A stretch of 64,000 nt of DNA from Heterohyrax brucei (Eukaryota > Chordata > Mammalia > Hyracoidea > Procaviidae), in the NCBI GenBank assembly GCA_028571685.1, contig CM053162.1, positions 64,778,351 to 64,842,350 on the forward strand. Direction: 5' to 3'. A program made the position numbers and the translations under genes. The stretch's first letter is position 1; every line of letters begins with the position of its first letter. Shown here in pieces: positions 46,250-56,935 of this stretch. The notes under the pieces were generated by a model. The model saw nothing but the letters and a program-made list of their open reading frames with translations. It ran no database searches and had not been told where the DNA came from.

Positions 46250-46660
46250 CTGAGTGAAAGTGTACAATCCAGTATAAACTTGCACACCTGCCTATGTGCA
46301 GCTTCCACTTCTCTCCCTAGCCAGTGACAACACACTCTTCCTATACATTCTGTGCATGTCATATCCTCCTAACAATCTTTTGTCCCCTCCTCTCCACCCT
46401 CTCTGCCTTCTCCAGTAAGAGGCCAGCAGGATGATATCCTACAGGAGCAAGAACCATAAAATGCACACATGATACGGTCACTCTGTGTCGCCAAGTCCAA
46501 TCCATTTCTGTCTGAAGAGTTGACCTCAGTAATGATTTGGGCAGGGGCAGCATCAGGACCAGGGGCCATGTCCCCAGGGGAACCTTGAGGCCCCTGGACC
46601 ATCAATTGTGGTCTTTTAGTGGAGTTCTCAGGGTACATCCCTTTTTATTCTTGTGTCAAA
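46150..46660 (-). mobile_element. Non-coding poly(A)-type retroposon, 5'-truncated, tail turned into (TG)n
   Basis: In reverse this repeats the 3' part of the 2133-2948 element: cttgtgtc at the high end, ccaggggaaccttgaggccc, ccatcaattgtggtctttta, atgcacacatgatacggtca and ctgtgcatgtcatatcctcc. Where the other copies have the A-rich tail, this one has a long TG repeat on the plus strand. It lies inside the RTE LINE. Confidence 0.72.
46156..46249. repeat. (TG)n microsatellite, ~46 units
   Basis: An uninterrupted TG run of about 90 bases, the longest simple repeat in the window. The His/Thr repeat frame on the minus strand here is only the translated microsatellite. Confidence 0.98.
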
Positions 46661-48251
46661 CTATTTACTTTCACAGACTTGTCGGAAGGATATAGGGATT
46701 TGTTTTTTCTTTTTTCTTCAAAGAAAGCAAAATAGGTATTGCTGCTGTAGTTAGTAGGTATCATGCAGGTGGTTCTGGTTCCCAGAGATCCTTTGTCTAA
46801 CAGAATGAGACACTGTCCAGTCTTGCACCACATTTAGAATCTTTGTGACCTTTAAACCCTTTGTGTTAGCCACCGTGTCAATTCATCTCCTTGAGGGTCT
46901 TATTCTTTTTCACTGACTCTCTTATTTACCAAGCATGATGTCCTTCTCCAGAGCCTGGTCTGACAGTATGTCCAAAGCACAGGAGATGACGTCCCAACAT
47001 CTTTAAGAACCCTGGCTATACTTCCTGCAATATAGATGTGTTCAACCGTGGTATATTCAACATTCTTCATCAACACCGTAAGTTAAGTGCATTTTTTTTT
47101 CTTCAGTCTTCTTTACTCACTGTCCAGCTTTCCTGGGTATGCGAAGTGACTGATAATACCATAGCTTGGATCAGGGACACTTTTGTCATCAAAGTGACAA
47201 CTTTGCTTTTTGACACTTTTAGGGACCTTTTGCAACACACATGCTCAAAGTCATACGTTGTTTGATTTCTTGGCTGCTGCTTTCCTTGGTCCTTAGCTGT
47301 ACATCCAAGTACAATGAAAACCCTGATGACTTTGATCTTTTCTCTGTTGATCATGGTACGGGTTATTGGTCCAGCCATGAGAATTTCTGTTGTCTTTACA
47401 TTAAGGTATAATCCATACTGAAGGCTGGAGTCTCAATCTTCATCTGTAAGCGCTTCAAATCTTTTTTGCTTTCAACAAGCAAGATTGTGTCAACTATATA
47501 TCACGAGTTTTTAATGTGCCTTCCTCCAGTCCTAGATGCCTCATCCTTCTTCACATAGTCAGCTTCTCAAATTATTTGCGCAGCCTATAGATTAAGTATA
47601 GTGAAAGAATACAACCCTGATGTACACCTTTCCTGACTTTAAACCACAGAGTGTTCCCTTGTTCTGTTCAAACAAGTGCCTCTTGGTCAACACACAGGTT
47701 CCACATCACTACAGTTAAGTGTTCTGGAATTCCCATTCCTCACAATGGTATCCATAATTTATGATCCACAATCCAGCGTCAATAAAATAGAGGCAAACAT
47801 TTTCTTCTGGTATTCTCTTCTTCCAGCTAAGATTCATCTGACATCAGAAATGATACTCATTGTTCCATGTCCTCTTCTGAATCCAGATTCAATTTCTGAA
47901 AGTTCTGGGTCAGTGTTCTGCTACACCCAATTTGGAAGGATCTTCAGCAAAAGTTTACTTAGGTGTGACATTATTGATACTGTTTGATAATTTCCACATT
48001 CTGTTGGATCATCCTTTTTTGAAATGGGCACAGATACTGATCTCTTCCAGCATGTTGGCCCGGAAGCTATCTTCCAAATTTCATGGCAAAGATGAGTGAG
48101 TACTTCTAGTGTTAAACTATCTCAACTGGTACCCTGTCAGTTCCTGGGGCTTTGTCTTTTTTGCTAGTGTTCTCAGTGCAGCTTGGACTTCCTCCTTCAG
48201 TGCCACAGGGTTTTGACCATATGCTACCTCCAACAATCGTTGAACATAGAC

Positions 48252-48746
48252 TGTTACAAATTGAGCTATATCCCCCCAAAGTGTGTGTCAGCTTGGCTAG
48301 GCCATAATTTCCAGTGATCTGATGTAGTCTTCCAGCATGTCATAAATCCTATCTACATTGTTAATGAGGCAGGATTTGAGGCAGTTATATTAGTGAAGTA
48401 GAACTCAATCTACAAGATTAGGTTGTATCTCTCTTTTATATATGTTTTTGAGAAATAAGAAAGAGAGGTGAGCAGAAAGGAAAGGGGCCTCACTGCTACC
48501 ATGAAAGAACAGCAAGGAGCAGAGTGTATTACTGAGACCTGGTCTTCTTGTGTTGAGAAGCAGTTAGCCCAAGAACCTCCCTTGGTTCTTGATGACCAGG
48601 ACCTCCTGCTCCAGAGCCAACAGAGAGATAAAGCTTTCCCCCGTAGTAGACTTCTAGCCTTCCAAACTGGGAGAAAATAAATTTCTCTTAGTTAAAGCTA
48701 TTCACTTGAGGTATTTCTGTTACAGTAGCACTAGATAACTAATACA
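48252..48746 (+). mobile_element. MaLR-like solo LTR inside the RTE LINE
   Basis: tgttacaaattgagctatat at the left, cagcttggctaggccataat, tagttaaagctattcacttg, and cactagataactaatac at the right. It interrupts RTE text that reads on from gttgaacatagac to gaccaattctttt. Confidence 0.62.
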
Positions 48747-48910
48747 CTGACCAATTCTTTTTTTTTATTGCAGTAACTGTGTAGTCCTTCCATAAACTTT
48801 TCTTCATAGAATTGTTCAGTATTGCAGGCTCAAACATTTTCTTCATTATTTTTAGCTTGAAAAGTGTTAAGTACGTTTTTCTCTTTTGGTTTTCAAATTC
48901 TAGATCATTT

Positions 48911-49430
48911 TAGTCAGCTATTGCTGCTCTAACAGAAGTACCACAAGCAGATGGCTTTAACAAATGCAAGTTTATTCTTACACAGTCTCCAGTAGGCTAC
49001 AAGTCCAAATTCAGGATGTCGGCTCCAGGGGAAGGCTTTCCCCATTGTCCACTCTGGAGGAAATTCTTTGTGTTGCATCAGTCTCTGTTCAGGGAGCATC
49101 TTGGTGCAGGAACCTCAGATCTGAAGGACTCTCTCTTCTCCCACTGCTGCTTTCATGATGGTCTGGGTTCCCAATGCTCTGCTTGCTTTGCTTTCCTTTA
49201 TCTCTTGCAGGATGAAAGCATAAAGAGTGGTGCAAGCCACACTCCAGGAAAACTCCCTTTATAGTAGAACAGGGAGGCAATCCTATGAAGGGATTTACAG
49301 TGCCACCATAATACTTTAACATACAGCATAGGAAAATCACAAAATGGGGGACAATCACAAAATACTGGGAATCATGGTCCAGCCACATGGCTACACATAT
49401 TTTTCGGGAGACACAATTCAATCTGTGACA
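48911..49430 (-). mobile_element. MaLR-like solo LTR inside the RTE LINE, opposite orientation
   Basis: Reverse copy from tagtcagctattgctgctct to attcaatctgtgaca. agatc occurs at both borders (48903-48907 and after 49431), a possible 5-base target duplication. Confidence 0.65.
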
Positions 49431-49936
49431 CAGATCTTTGTACATTTCATTATAATTCTCTGAGTTTTCAAGTTGGCCTCTTAAATCTTCCATTCAGTTC
49501 TTATACTTCATCATTCCTTAGGTTCACTTGAGCTTGTCTATATTCAGCAGCACGTTTTAGAGTCTCTTCTGACATCTATTTTAGTCTCTCTTTTTAATGA
49601 CCTTTTGCTTTCTTCATGTATGATGGCCTTGATGTCACCCTCTAACTCGTTTGGACATTAGTGCACAATGCGTCAAATCTGTTCCTGAGATGGTCTCTGA
49701 ATTCAGGTGGATTGAACTTAGAGTTGTACTTTGGCTTTCATGTACTTGTTTTAATTTTCTTCAGCTTCAATTTAAACTTGCATATGAACAACTGATGGTC
49801 TACTCTACAGTCAGCCCCTGGCCTTGTTCTAACTGATGATAGTCAGCTTCTCTACTGTTTATTTCCACAGATCTAGACAATTTGATTTCTTTGTATCCCA
49901 TACAATGAGGTCCGTGACTATAGCTATTTACATTGT

Positions 49937-49952
49937 CGTAAAGGAAAAAAAA
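49937..49952. repeat. Poly(A) tract
   Basis: Uninterrupted A run inside the RTE body. Confidence 0.8.
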
Positions 49953-51136
49953 AAAAAAATCCAGTGACTAAATCGCTGGTGTTTCAGAAGTCTATTGTGC
50001 TGTCTCTGGCATCCTTATTACCACCAAGTCCCTATTTCCCAACTAGTGGTCCTTTTATATTGTTTCTAGTTTTAGCATTCCAATAGCTGTTAATTACCAG
50101 TGCATCTTGAGTGCATGTTAGATCAATTTCAAGCTGTGGAAGTTGCTAAAAGTTTCCCATTTCTGCATCTTTGGCCTTAGTGGTTGGTAAATAAATTTGA
50201 ACAATAGCTGTATTAACTGATCTTTTTTGTAAGTGTGTGAATATTATCTCGAGGCTGACAGTGTTATACTTTTGGATATTTCTTGAAATGTTCTTTTTGG
50301 CAATGAATAAGATGTTATTCTTCCTTAATTTGTCATTCCCAGATAGTAGATCATATGAATGTATAATTCAAAATGGTAAGTATCAGTCCATTTTAGCTCA
50401 CTGATGCCTAGGATATACATCTTCAAGCATTCCCTTTCACTTCTGACAATTTATGATTTTTCTTGATTTATACTTTATGCATTCCACATTCCAATTATTA
50501 ATGGATGTTTGCAGCTGTTTCTTCTCATTTTGAGTTATGTCATCTCGGTAAATGAAGATTCCAAAACCTTTATTCCATCCACATCACTAGGGCTGACTGC
50601 CCTTTGAAGAAGCTGCTCTTTCCTGGTCATATGTTGAATATCTTCCAACCTGAGGGGCTCATCTCTGGCACTATATCAGAAAATATTCCATTGTTATCCA
50701 TAGGCTTTTGATTGGCCAATTATTTTCAGAAGTATATCACCAGGCCTTCCAACCTAAGCCCAGAAGCTCTACTGGCATTTGAAATACCTGTGGTATAGCT
50801 TTCAGAATCCTAGCAGCACAGAAGCCATCACAAACTGACAAATGAGTGTAGAGAGACTAGTTTTCAATGCCGACTTTTTGTGAAAGAAATCTGTGAAGTA
50901 GGCAACGGCTACATTGAGGCACAATTTGAACTTCTAATGAATTTGATGACATCTAAAAGTTCCAAAGGTCAACAGTACCCTCGTAACACTAAAGTCAAAC
51001 CACTAAAGCAAAAAATAATCAAAAAATATCTGAAGAAAGGGCCAAGCAACTTCATTAGTACCTACTGCTTAGAGACAAAGGGTAGAGGGGATGAGGCAGG
51101 AATGGTTCATGCCTTATTACAACCTGAATCTTTTCT

Positions 51137-51308
51137 GGAAAACTTGGTAGTCTAGTGGTTTAGTACTGTGGCTGCTAACCAAAAGGTCAGCAGTTCAAAT
51201 GTACCAGGGGCTCCTTGGAAACGCTATGGGGCAATTCTCCTCTGTCCTACAGGGCTGCTATGAGTCAGTACTGACCTGACAGCAGGGAGTTTCGTTTGGG
51301 TTTGGTTA
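51137..51308 (+). repeat. AfroSINE, nearly full length
   Basis: gtggctgctaaccaaaaggt, ggggctccttggaaacgcta, ctatgagtcagtactgacct and a ggtttggtt end. Confidence 0.92.
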
Positions 51309-51405
51309 TAATCAATTCCAGCCTTTTCTCATGAGATACATTCAGTAATAATTAAAAAAAACCTGTTACCTATAAGGTAATATTTTGAGATTATCATATA
51401 TGAGG

Positions 51406-51946
51406 ACTGCTAATTAAGTTCACAAATTCATCCTAGAAAAAGTGCTACATACCCTGCTGCTGAATATCACTGTAGTCACCTCCCTCCGGCAGCTGTGCGC
51501 TGAGGCCAGCACCTAGTCCACCCTTCAAAGAAGTTTTGGAACTCCTTCTGCAATGGCCACCAGAGCTGTTTTGTATTACCCTTGTTGTCCTGAATGTCAT
51601 CAAAATGTCTTCCTTTCAATATTTCGTTTCTCTTTGGGTGAAGGAAAAAGTAATTGGGGGCCAGATCAGGTTAGCAGGGAGGTTGTTGCAATACAGTTAT
51701 TTGTTTACTGGCTAAAAGTTCCCTCACAGGCAACCATACAATTAAGTTTGCAAACTTGCCACCTTACCATAGTGCACAGTGGCCATTCCAGAAAGAGTTC
51801 CAAAATTGCTTTGAAGGACAGACTAGGCACTGGCTTTGGTGCATAGCTTCCTAATGGGATTACTTCACAGGTGATCTCAATGATATTCAGCAACGAGGTA
51901 TGTAGCATTTAGAACAATTAACTTCGTGGACTTGTTGGGCCTCTTA
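51406..51946 (-). mobile_element. Palindromic mariner (Tc1/mariner) derivative 1
   Basis: Its outer ends are inverted copies of each other: aaaaagtgctacataccctg on the left, and gcaacgaggtatgtagcatt on the right. The arms extend inward over ~150 bases and include cagtccaccctt-type text inverted as agggtggactagg. The core between the arms reads as mariner transposase C-terminal sequence on the minus strand, with stops. It is the inverse of element 2 at 52286-52832. Confidence 0.65.
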
Positions 51947-51963
51947 GGAAAAAAAAAAAAAAA

Positions 51964-52122
51964 ACTGAACCCACTTCCGTGAAGTCAATTCTGACTCCTA
52001 GCAAGCCTATAGGACAGAGTAGAACAGTCCCATAGAGTCCAAAAGAGTGTTTGGTAGATTTGAATGGCTGGCCTTTTGGTTAGCAGCTGTAGCTCTCAAC
52101 CAATATTCTACCAGGTCTCTAG
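51964..52122 (-). repeat. AfroSINE, short type
   Basis: Reverse copy: cccacttccgtgaagtcaat, ctataggacagagtagaaca, ggtagatttgaatggctgg. It sits between the two mariner derivatives. Confidence 0.9.
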
Positions 52123-52285
52123 CACGTGTTGTAACATAATTTTAATTTAAAAAAAAAAAAATCTCATCTCGAATGTATCTCTGTGGACACATTTGTGCAT
52201 GATTACGTGTGTGTGATTATGTGTGCATTTTCTCCAGTAAAGATAAAATGTTTGCAACCAAGTAATTGTTTATACTTATAAAAGG

Positions 52286-52832
52286 TCTGACAATTAAGTC
52301 CATGAACTTAATTGTATTAAGTGCTACATACCTCATTACTAAATATCACTATGGTCATCTTGGAAGTACTTCCCTCAGGAAGCTGTGCATGCCAATGCCC
52401 AGTCCACCCTTCAAAGCCATTTTGGAACTCTTTCTGGAATGGCCATGGCACACGGTGGCAAGGTGGCAATTTTGCAAACTTAATTATATAATTGTTTGTG
52501 AGGGAGTTTTTAGTCAGTAAGCAAATAACTGTATTGGAACACCCTTCCTACGCACCTGATCAGTGCCCCAATAGCTTTTTTCTTTACCTGAAGAGAAAGG
52601 AAATACTGAAGGGAGGACCTTTTGATGACATTCAGGACATCAAGGGTAATAACATGACAGCTCTGATGGCCATTCCAGAAGAAGACTTCCAAAATGGCTT
52701 TGAAGGGTGGACTAGGCACGGGCATCAGTGCACAGCTTCCTAAGGGGAACACTTCGAAGACGAGCACAGTGACGTTCAGCAATGAGGTATGCAGCACTTT
52801 TTCTAGGATGAGTTCACGAATTTAACTGACAT
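52286..52832 (+). mobile_element. Palindromic mariner derivative 2 with transposase remnant
   Basis: The left end is ggtctgacaattaagtccat and the right end is gagttcacgaatttaactga, forming inverted termini. The arms (about 52310-52445 and 52660-52815) are inverted copies. The core at 52500-52740 reads in one frame as the end of a mariner transposase: EHPSYAPDQCPNSFFLYLK, then LKGGPFDDIQDI and IPEEDFQNGFEGW. The YAPD Asp would be the third residue of the DD34D triad; the first two Asp and the N-terminus are absent. The element cannot move by itself. Confidence 0.75.
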
Positions 52833-53529
52833 TTTCCTGCAGTAGCATAGTTTATACTTGTACTACCTTTGTAGACTTCTGAACTCTCTTCCAAAGTGGC
52901 TAAGACAAGTACTGTTTTCCTATTTTGCAAATAAAGGAAAGAAACAAGAAGATACTTGGCCCAAATCACCTGCTATTCTGACTCAAATCCAAGGACCTTT
53001 TCACTGAGCTTTGCCCTCCTAGGGTTTGCCCTTTCTACGAGGAAGAAAAGCAGAGACACCTACCAACGAAGGGATCACGATGCAATGGCAGGGACTGCAT
53101 GGATGCCTTGTGTAGAAAGGCTTCTGACAAAATCCTGACTAGTCTCCCGATTTATTAAAAGTATTGCTCACAGAATAAAAAGAATAACACACAATTTGTA
53201 ATCACATGTTAAAATTATGGAATCCTAGGTTGTTGAACCTTATTGCTTGTATGGAAATCAAAAAATGCAAGCCGAAATTAATGCTAGATTGCTAGCTGGC
53301 ATTAAAATGTATTATATATAGATATATACATGCATATGTATAAATACGTATCCTCCCAAAGGGACATTAACAAATCTTTCACCATGTCTTAAAATAATAT
53401 TTAAACACCATTACACAAGCACATAAGGCAAAGATCAATCATCCTGAGATCGGATTTTCTGACTGACCTGGGATCCATAAATAAAACAATAACAACCACA
53501 AAAATAACTCAAATACACCAGCCATCATG
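52833..53529. other. Unannotated intronic sequence
   Basis: A weak MIR-like trace at about 52915-53000 and a TA-rich patch at 53310-53345; otherwise unique. Confidence 0.5.
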
Positions 53530-53620
53530 GAGATGGCAGGGGACAGGTGACTGTTTTGTTCTGTTAAACATAGGATTGCCATAAGTCAGAGCTGACTTGA
53601 CATCCACTAACAAGAATAAT
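53530..53620 (+). repeat. RTE LINE 3' terminal fragment
   Basis: gtgactgttttgttctgtta, ggattgccataagtcagagc and cttgacatccactaacaag. Confidence 0.65.
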
Positions 53621-53832
53621 TACAAAAATCAACCTGTTCCCCTGGCCAAAGAGACCTAACTTCCAGCAAGTAGCTCCAGATCTTATTGACTCACCTGAGC
53701 AAAGGTTGCAGTACCACCATCATGCTTCCAAGCAACTGTCTGATTTTACAGCACACTTTCACACACCAAAACACTCTACCGCATTTGACAGTTTAAAGAG
53801 AAAAGCTTCAGTTCCTTGTCAGTAGGCCTCAC

Positions 53833-54014
53833 CTTGTGAAATCTGTCATCTCCATCATGATCATACACATCTGCTTGGCCAGCACGATGATGTCATTGCC
53901 ACTGTCATCCCATTTGGCCACCTCAGCATCCAGCTTGCTTTTCTCTTGGTGGAAGATCTCCACCTGCTCAGCGATCTTGGCCTTCTCCTCCTGTGGTAAT
54001 TGTGCCATGATGGC
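53833..54014 (-). CDS. CTNNA2: CTNNA2 exon B: start of the actin-binding domain
   Basis: This 182-base exon has 60 codons plus two bases of a split Arg codon. The acceptor is CACACAG and the donor is AAG|GTGAGG. The peptide starts AIMAQLPQEEKAKIAEQ, passes through KWDDSGNDIIVLAKQMC and ends MIMMEMTDFT. It is the first part of the C-terminal F-actin-binding helical bundle of alpha-catenin. The phase is 0 at the start, joining exon A, and 2 at the end, so the Arg codon is completed by the first base of exon C. EIFHQEKSKLDAEVAKW matches the alpha-N paralogue, whereas CTNNA1 reads ASFQEEKSKLDAEVSKW. There is no frameshift or stop. The intron that follows is 16.1 kb and carries most of the transposon load of the window. 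Confidence 0.97.
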
Positions 54015-55374
54015 CTGTGTGGGTTACAGACAAAGTGTGATGAATGGTGACTAAGGGATGTCAGACTGAAGGCTTACTCACCCCTCTGTGAACAGCAAAG
54101 CCAGGCACAGAGAAGAGTGACGATTGCCCTGTCATTCTGGGAAGTACATCATCTCCATCCCGGAACTGCTACAAGTATAGGCTGGTGAGGTCCCCAAATT
54201 CCTCTTTCCCCTGCCTCCACGTTGGAAGACCACGAAGGGATCCAAACATAAGCACACACTGACGGCAACGGAACTTCGCTGTTGCTTCAATGACATATGT
54301 TTGTTCAAAAGAGTCTATTCTTGACAATTTTTATATTTGGTCTCTGCAAACTTTTACCAGATGAAAGAATGTACCTCTTTCAACACTGAAATCTGTTCAA
54401 GGAAGGGAAAAAAGGAAAAAGGCCTTCTGTCATGGGGAAAGAGAGGAATTTTAAGCATTATCTAAATGGGATAGGGTGGTCAGACTTTCTATGAGTGTCA
54501 ATAAAGGAGTCCACAGTTCGATGGCAAATAAAAATCTCCCAGCCAAGGCATTTGTAGCGATGGCTCGCCTATTCCCACCCTTCTTCTACTTCTCCATAGA
54601 AATACCGGGGTGACTATGACTCCCTCTTATGAAGGCAGAGGAGCAGGGAGCGAAAGTTGATCGAAGAATCGTCAGGTAAGGGTAGGTGGAAATGGAGGAG
54701 TTGTCAAACCCATTTACGTCATCGTCCCTGAGTGAAATATTGACACCCACTTACTGCGTCCTCACAGACCCTGTACAGCCTGCTTCAGGGACAGGAGTAG
54801 GTGGACAGGTACTTCAGCACTACTGTCTCTGAGGTTCTGGTATTTCTGTGCTCTGTTGAAGGGTGATCCCGAGACCATCACTCTGGAGCCCATGGTTTTT
54901 CACAAGAGCAAGTGAAATAATACAGGAGCACTGCTTCCTGAGTTGTAAAATTCCTTCTGACCTGCAGGCATTGTTTAGGGCAGAGGGCAGCAACTCAATT
55001 GAGGTCTAGCAGGAATATTCGTGGATGTGAGGTCACCAGAATTGGGGCTGGACCAGGCTTGGTCACCCACATGGATTAAGACCTCAGCACAACACGAATC
55101 AGATCTTATTATTTATTTATTTCAGGTTATGACTATAGGAATAGTAAAAGATTACGGTAGACACCAAAGGAATCCAGAAATGTAAACGTGTTGCCCAAAC
55201 TAAATGAAAGTAAACATGCCTGGGATTATTGTTCATGTTACATTATTATCATGGCTGCCTTTAATGGCGAAGGAACAGAACCAGAGTTTATGTGACTGTC
55301 TATAAATACAACGTCATGGTGACCCCTACCACACAAATATGGATGCTGGGTACTGTGAGAAAAATGTGACTTAT
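54015..55374. other. Intron just upstream of exon B
   Basis: Unique sequence, no recognised repeat or exon. Confidence 0.55.
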
Positions 55375-55535
55375 GTCATATAATTTCAAGTATTTAATCA
55401 TGCTACTACAAAACTGCATTATTAGCCCCATTTTATTAAAATGTACCTTGAAGCCCAGAAAAATTACCAGAATCCTTAATGTCCCACAACTATTAAGCTA
55501 TTTAAATAGGATTCAAACCCAGGTCTGCTAAAGTC
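55375..55535 (-). repeat. MIR-like SINE remnant
   Basis: Reverse pattern: ccccattttattaaaatgta, ttgaagcccagaaaaattac, aggattcaaacccaggtctg. Confidence 0.6.
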
Positions 55536-56680
55536 ATCTGCAGCCATTGTGCAAGACTGGATTGACCAGGTCAGCACATGCAGCCATGCAGGTTACACGC
55601 CGCCTGATGGTTCCTGTTCTGATGCAGCAAGGACCACTGGATTCCTGAGTACTGACCACTAGGCTACACATTCTGGTGAAGGCACTTCATCTGCCCAGAA
55701 AAGGGGGCACCTTCGTGTGATTCATAAAATGATGTGCTGGGACTAACAGCTGCCCAGATACTACATCCTCTTACCAACACACAACCTTGTTGATGGGCAT
55801 AGCTATAAGGGTATACAGTATATGAGTGTCTAGATGCATGTGCACAAACATATGTATGTATCTATATGTACATACATTTATGTAGTAATTACAATATATT
55901 TTAAAAATTCAAAATAATGCAAATATTGCAGTTGATGTTTTCAAAGTATGCCACTTTGAGAAAAAGATTTCAAAATTATTTTTAAAACACTATTTAGACA
56001 TGTACTTAATATACAAGACTTTGTTATAAGCTCAAATTTGCAGTATTGTACTAATAACAAGGCAGCTCTCCGACTGTGTAGCAAGTATGTTTGGAGTAGC
56101 AGAAATTAAGTGTGTGCTTATTCTCCTGATACCCGAATGCTGTGCTGGACCCCTTTGGTGTCCTTCTGTGGAAAAGCTAGTCGGGATTGCCTTAGTCCTG
56201 GCAGGGCATAATCCAGCATGGTTTAGCACATTCACTGGGCGCTGTACTGTGCAACAGTCTTAAAACTACCCAGGCGACCTCTAGAACTCCAATTCTCAGG
56301 AGTTTAACTCCCAGGTGGAAAGCACTGGACCTTTCACCTTTCACCATTCCAAAGAGTTCATCTGTGCGTCGAAGGGCGCACACTTCGCTGTCAGCTGTTG
56401 CCCTTGCATTTGGATTGTGCAAGTTAGCATTTGAGCAGTAACTGCCTTGCTCCAATCTCTAAATTCCTCTAAATACTCGACCTCTGACTTTTCTACTTGT
56501 TTCCTTAGAGTAGATGTCTCTGCTCCCTGCGGAGCAAAACCCAATACCTATCCTTAGATGCGCTGCTTAAGACATTTTTCCACTCGCTGCATCACATGTA
56601 GATCAAGAGAAGTTACTGAAACTGCCACTTTCTAAAAACACAATTCTCCTAGAGTGATGTAGATGGTCTGTGTACTTCTT
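55536..56680. other. Unexplained segment with retained CpGs
   Basis: 56040-56560 contains about a dozen CpGs in 500 bases, unlike its AT-rich surroundings. It has two overlapping minus-strand frames (87 and 67 codons; one includes EVEYLEEFRDWSKAVTAQ). I do not recognise a family. It may be a young insertion or a gene-derived fragment. Confidence 0.4.
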
Positions 56681-56935
56681 GGCTCAATATATATGAGATT
56701 GTCCAACTCATTCCTCTTTAGAGGGGAGGGGGAGTGTACAGAGGAGGGGACAAGACTTGATTGAGAGAAACTCGGACGGGCGGGATGGAAAGGAGGAGTG
56801 TGCTGTCACAGGGTAAGGAGAGCAGATAGAGTTGTATAGAGGCATGCGTTTGGGGTTTTATATGGCAAATTGACTTGGACTGTAAACTTTCACTCAATCA
56901 CAATGAAAAAAAAAAGAAAAAGAAACAAAAACAAC
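56681..56935 (+). mobile_element. Non-coding poly(A) retroposon, 5'-truncated copy
   Basis: agtgtgctgtcacagggtaa, ggagagcagatagagttgt, tttcactcaatcacaatg and an A-rich tail match the 3' quarter of the 2133-2948 element. Confidence 0.75.

Larger units (their letters stand above)
46790..50855 (-). mobile_element. RTE/BovB-type LINE, near full length, decayed and nested
   Basis: Read on the minus strand this is one RTE element broken by insertions. Its 5' end is near 50855. An endonuclease-like part follows at 50.5-50.0 kb, with a recognisable translated LGISELKW motif around 50400. Reverse-transcriptase and 3' parts occupy 49.4-46.8 kb. The plus-strand text (for example ttccacattctgttggatca, aaagtgacaactttgctttt, agtgaaagaatacaaccctg) agrees over long stretches with elephant RTE sequence as I remember it. 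Two MaLR-like LTRs (48252-48746 and 48911-49430) and the retroposon at 46150-46660 are inserted. With these removed the length is about 3.1-3.3 kb, as expected for BovB/RTE. Many stops show that it is inactive. Confidence 0.75.

Noticed and set aside
46150-46362. His/Thr repeat protein frame
   Set aside because: It is the translation of a TG/CA microsatellite.
52492-52743. Functional mariner transposase or domesticated gene
   Set aside because: Only the C-terminal part remains, with no N-terminal DNA-binding region or first two catalytic Asp, and it sits inside a palindromic derivative.
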